Assembly (NCBI RefSeq): GCF_014695915.1
Contig: NZ_JACJPF010000035.1
Location: forward strand, 1-64,000
Length of the DNA stretch: 64,000 bases
Reading direction: 5' to 3'
Origin: Trichocoleus sp. FACHB-40
GTDB taxonomy: Bacteria; Cyanobacteriota; Cyanobacteriia; Cyanobacteriales; FACHB-T130
Positions 16,585 to 26,973 of the stretch are shown piece by piece. Every line of letters begins with the position of its first letter. Positions within the stretch are counted from its first letter, which is position 1. A model generated the notes under the pieces. It did not search any database. It was not told the DNA's origin and was given only the letters and a program-made list of their open reading frames with translations. A program made the position numbers and the translations under genes.

Positions 16585-18144
16585 ATGTGGGAACTCTTAA
16601 AGGAGTTATTTTCATCAACTCAGTTTATTCCTCACGGTCACTGTTACCTTTGGCAAACTAAACTGGTATGGCTTCACCTCCTTTCGGACTTGTTTATTGC
16701 GATCGCTTACTTTTCAATTCCGGCGATGCTCCTGTATTTCATCCACGAACGGCAGGATATTCCCTTTCAAGGAATATTTGCTTTATTTGGAGCTTTCATC
16801 ATTCTCTGTGGCACAGGTCACTTGATGGAAATCTGGACTCTCTGGCATCCTACTTACTGGCTAACAGGCGTCGAGCAAGCCATTACCGCTCTGGTTTCCT
16901 GCTATACAGCTCTACAAATGGTAACGCTGCTGCCGCAATTTCTAGCTCTGAAAACGCCAGAACAATTAGAAGCAGTTAACCGGGAACTCCAAAGCGAGAT
17001 TGCTGAACGTCAGCGAGCCGAAGAAGCCTTACGTAACGCCTACGATGATTTAGAAATTCGGGTAAGCGATCGCACTGCGGAGTTATCAAAAACACTTTCT
17101 ATCCTTCAAACTGAAATGGCCGAACGCAAACAAGCAGAAGCCGCTTTGCAAGAATCAGAAGCACGAGAAAGAGAAAAATCTCAAGAGCTTGAAATTGCTC
17201 TGCACGAACTCAAAAGCGCCCAAGTCCAGCTGGTGCAAAAAGAAAAAATGGCATCCCTCGGTCAACTGGCTGCTGGCATCGCCCACGAAATTAATAATCC
17301 TACAAGTTTTATCTATGGCAATGTCACCCCTGCCATTGAATATGCCTCAAATTTACTAAAAATAATTTCTCTCTATCAAAGCCACTACCCCCAGCCATCT
17401 AACGAAATTCAAAACGAAATTGCCGTCCTCGACCTTGATTTTCTTAAAAGAGACTTTCTCAAATTGCTCTGGTCAATGAGAACAGGAGCAACCCGGATTA
17501 AAGAAATTGTTGCTTCTATGCGGAACTTTTCGCGGCTTGACGAAGCTGAAATTAAAGAAGCCGATTTACACTCTGGAATTGAAAGTACCTTAATGATTTT
17601 ACAAAACCGCCTGAAAGAACAGCCTAATAGACCAGCAATTGAAGTAATTAAAGAGTTTGATAAATTGCCCTTAGTAGCTTGTTATCCAGGTCAGTTAAAT
17701 CAGGTATTTATGAATATTTTGAACAATGCAATCGATGCTTTAGAAGAAAAAATAAATGAAGGTTATTTATTCACTCCGCAAATCCGGATTGCTACAGAAG
17801 TCAGATATCCGGAAGAAACTAATTTCAAATCCCTAATTCCCAATTCCCAATTGATAGTAATTCGGATTACTGATAATGGTAAAGGCATTACACCTTACGT
17901 GAAAGAGCATCTCTTTGACCCTTTTTTTACCACAAAACCAGTAGGAAAAGGAACAGGATTAGGGCTGTCTATTAGCTATCAAATTATTGTCGAAAAACAT
18001 CAAGGGAGACTCAAGTGTAACTCTCAATTAGGGGAAGGGGCAGAGTTTGCTATCGAGATTAATGCAAAAGCGAGAGTTAACGCCGCGCCTCGGTTCGCAC
18101 CAGCTTTAGTAGAAGTTCACGATAATGCGATTTTTCAAAGTTAA
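16585..18144 (+). CDS. ethylene-receptor-like histidine kinase (ETR1-type sensor domain)
   Basis: The 519 residues start with three membrane helices at about 30-125 that match the copper and ethylene-binding domain of plant ETR1 and cyanobacterial Etr1. The SDLFIAIAYFSIP stretch holds D35, Y42, I45 and P46. The ligand pair is C75 and H79 in LCGTGHL, with I72 three residues before the cysteine, equivalent to ETR1 I62/C65/H69. A coiled coil leads to HisKA (H234 in GIAHEINNP) and HATPase (GKGTGLGLSIS). Unlike Synechocystis Etr1 there is no obvious PAS or phytochrome-like GAF between sensor and kinase. The 75-base gap upstream ends in poly-A and shows no Shine-Dalgarno. Ethylene binding is inferred from the conserved residues. 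Confidence 0.9.
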   Translation: MWELLKELFSSTQFIPHGHCYLWQTKLVWLHLLSDLFIAIAYFSIPAMLLYFIHERQDIPFQGIFALFGAFIILCGTGHLMEIWTLWHPTYWLTGVEQAITALVSCYTALQMVTLLPQFLALKTPEQLEAVNRELQSEIAERQRAEEALRNAYDDLEIRVSDRTAELSKTLSILQTEMAERKQAEAALQESEAREREKSQELEIALHELKSAQVQLVQKEKMASLGQLAAGIAHEINNPTSFIYGNVTPAIEYASNLLKIISLYQSHYPQPSNEIQNEIAVLDLDFLKRDFLKLLWSMRTGATRIKEIVASMRNFSRLDEAEIKEADLHSGIESTLMILQNRLKEQPNRPAIEVIKEFDKLPLVACYPGQLNQVFMNILNNAIDALEEKINEGYLFTPQIRIATEVRYPEETNFKSLIPNSQLIVIRITDNGKGITPYVKEHLFDPFFTTKPVGKGTGLGLSISYQIIVEKHQGRLKCNSQLGEGAEFAIEINAKARVNAAPRFAPALVEVHDNAIFQS

Positions 18145-18280
18145 GACGAAAGATAAAGTTATGTAAAATGAATATCTTCGGCCCGGGATCTTCTCTTCAG
18201 GAGCGACAACAGGGCTAAAGTGGTTGCTGGATATAAAGGGTTAGATATGCGATCGCCCTGTTGAAACCAAACCTAGTAGT

Positions 18281-18616
18281 TTACTCAGGCAATTCACCAA
18301 AGCGTTCCCGATAGCGAACTAACAAAGCCTGCATTTCTGCTACTTGTTGCTCAGCTTGTTCCTTCTGCTGTCGTTCCTGTTGTGCCATTTCCTCTGGAGT
18401 TGGGATTAATTGCCCTTCAGCCGTAAAGAAACGCAACCTTGAGTCGTGAATACCCAAATATAGCTCTAGTTGCTGGCTCCACAACCAGCCATTAGCATTA
18501 GGCTCAAGTTCCTGGTAGCGACCATCTAACAAATGAAACCCTTGAAATTCAAGATTATCAGGGCTAAACCAGAAATAGTCAGGAGTGCGGAAAACATCTC
18601 TATCTAATCTCGCCAC
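18281..18616 (-). pseudogene. Uma2-family (DUF820) C-terminal remnant
   Basis: The 111 residues match only the end of Uma2-family proteins. They contain FRTPDYFWFSPDNLEFQGF, the GRYQELEPN and GWLWSQQLELYLG segments, then FTAEGQLIPTPEE and a Gln/Glu-rich coiled tail. Full-length members are about 200 residues or more and keep the PD-(D/E)xK-like catalytic residues in the missing N-terminal half. The apparent ATG lies inside the last codons of the glucokinase gene, so the front of the gene was probably deleted when the two were joined. It is unlikely to be functional. Confidence 0.7.
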
Positions 18617-19290
18617 AACGCAATTCCGCCCAATAAACCAGTTACATTAGGAACGATTTTGACATTTGGTGGTAAGTTGAGAGTTACTTTTTTGGCTTCG
18701 CCGCCGCCGATGTAAAGGTAATCATAGTTAAACAGATTTTGCAGAGATGCGATCGCTTTTTCCAGACGAGAATTCCATTTTTTCTCACCGACTTTATCTA
18801 AAGCGGCACGCCCCAACTGTTCCTCATAGGTTTCCCCTTTGCGAAACTGATGGTGCCCAAGTTCCAGGTTTGGCACCAGTAACCCTTCCACAAACAAAGC
18901 CGAACCAAAGCCTGTTCCCAGAGTGATCGTTAGTTCTACACCCGATCCTGAAATCGCTCCCAAACCTTGCATATCGGCATCATTGACCACCGCTACTGGT
19001 GTTTTTAAGCGATCGCATAGTGCTGTTGCTAGATCGAACCCGATCCAATTTGGAGACAAATTTACGGCTGTCTTAGTGACACCAGAGCGAACTACGCCGG
19101 GAAAGCCCACAGATACGCGGTCAAACTCACCTTGAGAGCTAGCAAGGGTAGCGATCGCATCCATTACAACCTCTGGCACAGGAGGGTTTGGGGTGTCTAC
19201 ACGAGAGCGTTCAGTCAGGGGCTGTCCATCTTCGTCTAAAATTATTGCCTTGATGCCACTGCCGCCAATGTCAACAGCTAGAGTCCGCAT
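18604..19290 (-). CDS. ppgK: polyphosphate glucokinase (ROK family)
   Basis: The enzyme phosphorylates glucose using polyphosphate (or ATP) in the cytoplasm. The start is the ATG at 19290 (MRTLAVDIGG), preceded by GAGAGAT at good spacing; an in-frame TTG 15 bases upstream is less likely. The 228 residues show the phosphate-binding AVDIGGSGIKA, the catalytic aspartate in VVNDAD, TLGTGFGSAL and the ROK-type ELGHH segment. Length is slightly below the 240-260 usual for PpgK. The gene runs into the Uma2 remnant and has no functional link to the kinases on the other strand. Confidence 0.88.
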   Translation of the reverse strand: MRTLAVDIGGSGIKAIILDEDGQPLTERSRVDTPNPPVPEVVMDAIATLASSQGEFDRVSVGFPGVVRSGVTKTAVNLSPNWIGFDLATALCDRLKTPVAVVNDADMQGLGAISGSGVELTITLGTGFGSALFVEGLLVPNLELGHHQFRKGETYEEQLGRAALDKVGEKKWNSRLEKAIASLQNLFNYDYLYIGGGEAKKVTLNLPPNVKIVPNVTGLLGGIALWRD

Positions 19291-19435
19291 AAATTTATCT
19301 CTCAATTGGGTAGTGACTTAATTTTTGATTTTAGATTTCTGACAACATTGAAATGAAGGTTTTACACCGCTAGATTCTAATCCCAAATCATCGGAAACCC
19401 AGAAACTCCTTCGCCCCACAAAATCCAAAGTTGTA

Positions 19436-19903
19436 TTATGCTTGGGGGTTTGGAACCGAGGAAGTTGCATCAGTTACAGTTGGTGAGAAAAACTTCTGCC
19501 TCACCCAGTAAGTCAAAATATGAGAAAGCAATCCCATCGGCCCTGCAAATAAACATAGCAGCAGCGAATGGATTGTCCAGATACCAGTCCGCTGACCCTC
19601 CAAATAAATATAGCGACCCACGAACAAATCCATCACCAGAAAATGAATCCACCCAGTAGCAGCCGCTGTTTCATCTGCAAAAAAGTGTGCAATGTCAGCC
19701 AGTTGAGGATTCGACAAAGCGGCGGCAGATTCTGGCGTAATTGACGCTACAAACAAATAGATATATAGACCAGCTAACGCCACAAATGGAATATAAGATT
19801 CCATAACCCGCTTGGTCACGCCCCAGTTGGGCAGCAGAATCATCAGCGCCCAGAAAGGCAGAACAAACAGATTAGCAACGTTAAACAGTTGAGAGATGAT
19901 CAT
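19436..19903 (-). CDS. ABA4-like (DUF4281) membrane protein
   Basis: From the ATG at 19903 the 155-residue product begins MIISQLFNVANLFVLPFW, the usual N terminus of the family. The frame is open 39 codons further upstream, but that extension is unlike the family. Four hydrophobic helices, the ITPESAAAL-type loop and WIHFLVMDLFVGRYIYLEG match ABA4, which in plants is needed for neoxanthin formation. The role of cyanobacterial homologues is not settled; a carotenoid-related membrane function is an inference by family. The C terminus is a short polar tail. Confidence 0.75.
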   Translation of the reverse strand: MIISQLFNVANLFVLPFWALMILLPNWGVTKRVMESYIPFVALAGLYIYLFVASITPESAAALSNPQLADIAHFFADETAAATGWIHFLVMDLFVGRYIYLEGQRTGIWTIHSLLLCLFAGPMGLLSHILTYWVRQKFFSPTVTDATSSVPNPQA

Positions 19904-20192
19904 ATCAATGGCTAATGGGTAATAAAAAGAAAAATTGAATAATTTTTTATTTTGCCTTTTGACGCGATGTGCAACTTTCCCAATCAGAACACTTAAATAA
20001 CCCCCTAAAAAAGGGGGCAAGGGGAGATTTAGAAGTGAGCTGCACTCTTCGTTAAATACCCCAACCCCCGTGAATAAAAAGTTTTCCTTATCTTCCCCAT
20101 AAAAAAAATTTCTTTATCTCTGGTTCGCCAGCGAACCAGTTGGAGGAGGTAAGAGGGGCTTATCTTAGTTGCACATTGGGCCTTTTTCCTTT
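19904..20192. other. intergenic region between ABA4-like and TPR genes
   Basis: This 289-base stretch holds cccctaaaaaagggggcaagggg near 20000 (a G/C-run repeat fragment common in cyanobacterial spacers), the hairpin at 20120-20139, and GA-rich sequence up to the end of the TPR gene. I see no gene in it. The ABA4-like promoter should lie within its left part. Confidence 0.5.
20120..20139 (-). terminator. possible intrinsic terminator after the TPR gene
   Basis: ctggttcgc (20120-20128) pairs with gcgaaccag (20131-20139) across a two-base loop. On the - strand, downstream of the TPR gene, the stem is followed after about 11 bases by a run of eight T. The gap between stem and T run is longer than usual, so it could equally be a spacer hairpin. 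Confidence 0.4.
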
Positions 20193-21197
20193 TTACCTCA
20201 TCCGCCGCCGACCTTTACGATTTTCAGAGACGAGGCTATCTGCTGATGACTTGTATGACTCTGCCAGTTCCTCCCATCCATCATCATCTTGGTCTTCCAG
20301 TGCCTCTAGATTATCCATCATGTCGCTATCAGCGTCACCCTCTGCGGCTAAGAGCGTAGCAGCACGGTATGCCTCTGTAGCCTCCCGGTGTAGACCTTGA
20401 CGATGGTAAATATCTCCCCAAAGCTTATGCTGACGCGGTGCAAGCTGCTTGGTCTGAGGTACTTCTCTAAGAAGCGTAGCAGCCTCTTCCAGTTTATTTT
20501 CTTGAATCAAAGCTTCTACTAAGCTTAATCGCACACCAGATGGTACATCCGGGTTCAGCTCAACTGCTTGACGTAATACCTCCGAAGCACCACCATAGTT
20601 ATTCTGTTTCAAATAGACGCGCCCCAATTCGGCATAACTAATCCACTTTTGGGGATTGATATTAATTGCAGTTTTTAGCTCAGAAGCAGCTTCTGCAAGC
20701 TTCTCCTGGTCGATATAAGCTTGAGCCAAGCGGATGCGAATCATTAGCAGCCGGGGGTCTAAACTTAGAGCCTTACGAAACTCCTGTATGGCTTGCTCAT
20801 ACTTGCCTTGCCTCGCCAGCACCTGACCCAAACCTGTATAAGCTTGGACGGCTTTCGGGTCAAGGCTAACAACGGCTTTAAACTGCTCTAAAGCCTTGTC
20901 CCAATTCCGCTGCTTCAAATAAGCCTTCCCAGCTTTCAATATGGGCATCGGCTTCAAGGGATCTAATCTTATTGCTGCTTGATAATAGACAAGAGCTTCA
21001 TCGTAATGTTTTTGCTTGAACTCGATATTTCCAGCACCCAGATTAGCCCGCCTTGATGTCGGATTGTCTTGCAAGACTGACTTAAATTGTGCTAAAGCTT
21101 CATCCAGCCGCCCTTGTTTTTGCAGAGCAACACCAAGCTTTACCTGATCCTGCCCGCCTGTATTCAGTCGCTTTACTTTAGGAGTGAAATTGGTCAC
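20193..21197 (-). CDS. tetratricopeptide-repeat protein
   Basis: The 334 residues carry about seven TPR units between residues 15 and 275 (for example GRLDEALAQFKSVLQDNP, YDEALVYYQAAIRLDP and GKYEQAIQEFRKALSLDP). An acidic stretch follows (ALEDQDDDGWEEL), then a basic end (ENRKGRRRMR). There is no signal peptide or membrane segment, so it is probably a cytoplasmic protein-protein interaction scaffold. No partner can be inferred: it is transcribed away from the kinases and in the same direction as the WbpM-like gene, 245 bases away. Confidence 0.85.
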   Translation of the reverse strand: MTNFTPKVKRLNTGGQDQVKLGVALQKQGRLDEALAQFKSVLQDNPTSRRANLGAGNIEFKQKHYDEALVYYQAAIRLDPLKPMPILKAGKAYLKQRNWDKALEQFKAVVSLDPKAVQAYTGLGQVLARQGKYEQAIQEFRKALSLDPRLLMIRIRLAQAYIDQEKLAEAASELKTAININPQKWISYAELGRVYLKQNNYGGASEVLRQAVELNPDVPSGVRLSLVEALIQENKLEEAATLLREVPQTKQLAPRQHKLWGDIYHRQGLHREATEAYRAATLLAAEGDADSDMMDNLEALEDQDDDGWEELAESYKSSADSLVSENRKGRRRMR

Positions 21198-21442
21198 TGA
21201 AAGTTCTTCCTCTAATGCGCGATGTGCAAGTGGGCAATGAAAAAAATTCTACCGTTAGCTTCTAGAGAGACATTCTTCATGACCCTTGGTAGATAGTTTA
21301 TCTTATGTGTCTTTTGGGGTGCCACTGCCCTTGCTGGTGGCGATCGAGTTTTATTAAATGCTTACTACACTCATGGATGATTGACAATACTTATTATATA
21401 AAACTCAATTATCTGTAAAACTTTTTGATGAATGTAAAAAAA

Positions 21443-23341
21443 TTATATCTTAGAAATTCTGGCTTCTAGGGTAAGTATACATTTTTGAGCCACTGCCCAC
21501 AGTTCATCAGCCGATAAACGATTTGTTATAGCTTCTTTTAAAGTAGTTATGACCTCTGATAATGCTGCTTTTGCTGGCGGTAAGTGACTAAAAACTGCCA
21601 AAATTTTAGGATGTTCTGTAACCATGACTTTTTCATGAGAATTTATTAAAGATTCATGTAATTTTTCCCCTGGACGCAAACCGGTGATGCAGATAGGAAT
21701 ATCAATATTTGGGGTAAGACCTGCCAAGTGAATCATTTGTTCGGCTAGTTCAAAAATGTTGACTGGCTGACCCATATCTAAGATTAAAGTTTGCCCTGAT
21801 TTTCCCACGGCAAGGCTGTGAATTACCAATTGCGCGGCTTCAGGAGTGGTCATAAAGTAGCGGGTCATTGACTTGTCGGTGACGGTAACGGGGCCGCCTC
21901 TGGCAATTTGCTGTTGGAATATAGGCACGACGCTGCCGCGGCTGCCTAAAACGTTGCCAAATCGCACAACGAGAAAGCGGGTGTGACTTTTGGTGGCATA
22001 TGCTTTGACCATGAGTTCTGCTAAGCGTTTACTTAAGCCCATAAAGTTAGAGGGGTCAACAGCTTTATCTGTAGAAATCATGACGAATGTTTCTACTTTG
22101 CAGGCATCAGCTAAAGCTGCTAATTGAGCAGAACCAAGGGCGTTATTTTCAAGGGCTTCCGTGGGGTTATGCTGCATCAATGGCACGTGTTTGTGGGCAG
22201 CTGCATGAAAGACAATTTCTGGTTTCCAAGTGTTGAATATGTCCTGCATTCGCGAAAAAGAGCGAATATCTCCAATTAAGGGGGTGGTAACTAAATTGGG
22301 GAAGTCTCGCCTTAATTCTTGTTCGATATTAAAAATGCTGTTTTCGCCTCTTCCTAGAAGCAATAAATTTTTAAGTTCCAGTCTGGAGAGTTGGCGACAA
22401 ATTTCTGAGCCGATGGTGCCACCTGCACCAGTGACGAGGACGGTACGATTTTTAAATTGCGATCGCGCACTGGGAAACTGCACAGAAAACTCGGTCGCCA
22501 GATCCAGGCGAATTTCCGGCCGTCCCAGGATATCCTGAATTTGGATTTCTCTGGCTTGGGGGGTCAGAGTGCGATCGCGTAAAATTTCTGCCTGTCCCGG
22601 TAAAGCTTTGAGTTTCAGATTAGTGCCAACAGCGAAATTAAGCAGTTTGCGGATTTTGGCAGCACTGGCAGAAGGCATGGAAATCAAGACTTCATCAACA
22701 TTCAGCGCTAAAGCGATCGCTACCATCTGCTCAGAAGATCCCATAACTGGCACCCCTTCCACCTTGCGACCCACCTTAGTCGGGTCATCATCGACAAATC
22801 CGACGATTTCTAAATTCAGGTGTGGATTTTGTCGCGCTTCTTGGACAATTTGGCTCCCAGCCATCCCCGCACCCACCAGCAACACCCGCTGAGGCTGTGA
22901 AGAGCGCGATCGCATCTGCGGGTGATTAACTGACCAGCGACGAGCATAGCGCAGAGCCGCCATCAAGAGCAGGCAAAAACTCCAGTCAATCGCAGCAATG
23001 CTCAGGGGAATCCCCAAAATAGGCATAAAGCGAGGAAAGATGGCACGGGTCATCGCTAAAACCAGGAGGGAATAGACGGTGACTGCCTGGAAAAGTGCGA
23101 TCGCATCCTTAAGACCGAACAAACGCCACACTTGTTGATACAAGCCAAAACCAGTTTGGACAAGCAGCCGGCCGGGAATGGCAACCAGTGGTAGAATCCA
23201 TGCCAAGGCTTGATGATCGAAAGCGATCGCTCCATCAAAGCGGAGCCAAAATGCAAAGCTGCAAGCAAACCAGGCAACAAATCCATCTAGGCTGAGTTGT
23301 CCTAGTCGATATACAGAGGGAAAAATAACGCGCTTGGGCAT
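21443..23341 (-). CDS. membrane-bound UDP-GlcNAc 4,6-dehydratase, WbpM/CapD type
   Basis: The 632 residues have four hydrophobic helices before about residue 145, a first Rossmann-type domain (VLLVGAGMAGSQ) and a catalytic SDR domain with VTGAGGTIGSEICRQL. The active-site segment STDKAVDPSNFMGLSKR has Met434 where Tyr is normal and Lys438, the known signature of WbpM/PglF enzymes. These make UDP-4-keto-6-deoxy-GlcNAc, the precursor of QuiNAc, FucNAc or bacillosamine. The gene is divergent from the exporter genes and sits at the left border of the polysaccharide locus. It probably supplies the SDR and initiating transferase at the far right end. Confidence 0.9.
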   Translation of the reverse strand: MPKRVIFPSVYRLGQLSLDGFVAWFACSFAFWLRFDGAIAFDHQALAWILPLVAIPGRLLVQTGFGLYQQVWRLFGLKDAIALFQAVTVYSLLVLAMTRAIFPRFMPILGIPLSIAAIDWSFCLLLMAALRYARRWSVNHPQMRSRSSQPQRVLLVGAGMAGSQIVQEARQNPHLNLEIVGFVDDDPTKVGRKVEGVPVMGSSEQMVAIALALNVDEVLISMPSASAAKIRKLLNFAVGTNLKLKALPGQAEILRDRTLTPQAREIQIQDILGRPEIRLDLATEFSVQFPSARSQFKNRTVLVTGAGGTIGSEICRQLSRLELKNLLLLGRGENSIFNIEQELRRDFPNLVTTPLIGDIRSFSRMQDIFNTWKPEIVFHAAAHKHVPLMQHNPTEALENNALGSAQLAALADACKVETFVMISTDKAVDPSNFMGLSKRLAELMVKAYATKSHTRFLVVRFGNVLGSRGSVVPIFQQQIARGGPVTVTDKSMTRYFMTTPEAAQLVIHSLAVGKSGQTLILDMGQPVNIFELAEQMIHLAGLTPNIDIPICITGLRPGEKLHESLINSHEKVMVTEHPKILAVFSHLPPAKAALSEVITTLKEAITNRLSADELWAVAQKCILTLEARISKI

Positions 23342-23663
23342 GGAAGACTCATTTTAGGGGAGAAAGAAGCAATTGTTCACCATAGATAGCGCCCTGTTTA
23401 TTACTTGCTAAATCCCAAAGAAAAATTTAGAGCATTTCCTGGTGGTTTAGCTAAGGGCGGTAATATCGATCAAACGGCATTTTTACCGCACTATCATCAG
23501 TAATTTACCAAAAGCCATGCCCAAGACAGGATAAGTTGTCACCCGCCTCTGTTCAGTGCCGCCACTTGTGTCGCCCATCATCCCAGCCAGAATTATGGTC
23601 AAATCTTGTTTTCTGGTCATATTTTGCATTTTAATAATTAGGTTTAGATAATCGCAGGCAACT
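23342..23663. other. divergent promoter region of the polysaccharide locus
   Basis: These 322 bases separate the WbpM-like gene (-) from wzm (+) and must hold promoters in both directions. I can identify no operator or convincing -10/-35 pairs. A 64-codon frame on the - strand at 23483-23677 has no recognisable features and is not called. Confidence 0.45.
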
Positions 23664-24497
23664 ATGAGCGATCGCACTCAAGTCGAACTAATAATAGAGT
23701 CAGGTCGTACAGAAAGCCAATACTGGAAAGATTTGTGGCGCTACCGAGAGTTGCTTTACTTTCTGGCTTGGCGCGACATTCTAGTGCGGTACAAGCAAAC
23801 CGCCATCGGTATCGTTTGGGCGATAATTCCCCCTTTTCTGACGATGATTGTTTTCACCGTCGTTTTTGGCAACCTGGCAAACTTGCCCTCACAAGGCGCA
23901 CCCTATCCAATTCTCGTATTTTCAGCCATGCTGCCTTGGCAGTTTTTTTCTAATGCCCTCTCCAACTGTAGTAATAGCGTTATTAGCAGTGCCAATTTAA
24001 TATCTAAAGTTTACTTTCCCCGATTGCTTGTACCTGCCAGCGCAGTAGTTGTCAGCTTCGTGGATTTTCTGATTTCTGGGATAATTTTATTAGCTTTGAT
24101 GGCTTGGTATAATTTCATCCCTAGTTGGCGTATCCTAACCCTACCGCTGTTTATCCTGATTGCTTTTGCCGCCGCGATGGGTGCCGGATTATGGTTAGCA
24201 GCCTTGAATGTAAAATACCGCGATTTTCGTTACGTTGTGCCATTTATTGTGCAATTTGGTCTGTATATTTCTCCAGTGGGATTTAGTAGCAGCATTGTGC
24301 CGCCACAATGGCGCTTGCTCTATTCCTTGAACCCAATGGTAGCGGTAATTGATGGCTTCCGCTGGGCTATTTTGGGAGAAACGGCAAAAATTTATTTGCC
24401 AGGGTTTATACTATCTATCGGCTTGGTTATTCTGTTATTAGCGAGTGGTGTTAGGTACTTCCGCGCCTACGAACGCACCTTTGCTGATGTTATTTAA
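23664..24497 (+). CDS. wzm: polysaccharide ABC transporter permease
   Basis: The 277-residue protein has about six membrane helices of the ABC-2 (Wzm/TagG/KpsM) type. It starts with an amphipathic segment (YWKDLWRYRELLYFLAWRDILVRYKQTAIG) typical of Wzm, with the short motif RYKQTAIGIVWAIIPP, and continues with PWQFFSNAL, ISKVYFPRLL and LNPMVAVIDGFRW. It forms the inner-membrane channel that exports a lipid-linked glycan to the periplasm. The ATPase gene starts 10 bases downstream. It is the first gene of a long + strand series and so probably marks the operon promoter side. Confidence 0.92.
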   Translation: MSDRTQVELIIESGRTESQYWKDLWRYRELLYFLAWRDILVRYKQTAIGIVWAIIPPFLTMIVFTVVFGNLANLPSQGAPYPILVFSAMLPWQFFSNALSNCSNSVISSANLISKVYFPRLLVPASAVVVSFVDFLISGIILLALMAWYNFIPSWRILTLPLFILIAFAAAMGAGLWLAALNVKYRDFRYVVPFIVQFGLYISPVGFSSSIVPPQWRLLYSLNPMVAVIDGFRWAILGETAKIYLPGFILSIGLVILLLASGVRYFRAYERTFADVI

Positions 24498-24507
24498 GTG
24501 AAAGCGA

Positions 24508-26798
<2,291 letters not shown>

Positions 26799-26815
26799 TA
26801 TCATTAACTACTCTC

Positions 26816-26838
26816 GTTCCCAGGCTGAGCCTGGGAAC
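26816..26838. repeat. cyanobacterial intergenic palindrome, copy 1
   Basis: gttcccaggct (26816-26826) and agcctgggaac (26828-26838) are perfect reverse complements around one G. The flanking ctc...agagattctgcctcc is part of the same repeat family. It lies between pseB and pseC. Confidence 0.75.
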
Positions 26839-26934
26839 AAACAAAGAGAGATTCTGCCTCCCGATTACTCGCAATGGTGCAAAATTTAAGTTAAAAATCG
26901 AATCTTGCACTAAAGTTAAATCGAGGCACCTCTA

Positions 26935-26970
26935 TACTCTCATTCCCCGGCTGAGCCTGAGAACGAGGCA
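26935..26970. repeat. degenerate copy 2 of the intergenic palindrome, next to the pseC start
   Basis: ctctcattccccggctgagc and the following ctgagaacgaggca match copy 1 with several changes, about 120 bases downstream. Its last part, gagg at 26964-26967, sits at good spacing before the pseC ATG (26974) and could act as its Shine-Dalgarno. Confidence 0.6.
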
Positions 26971-26973
26971 ATA

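Noticed and set aside
23483-23677. 64-codon frame on the - strand in the divergent promoter region
   Set aside because: It overlaps the start of wzm and has no family features.
26816-26970. CRISPR-like array between pseB and pseC
   Set aside because: Only two diverged copies of a palindromic repeat are present, with no regular spacers and no cas genes in the window.
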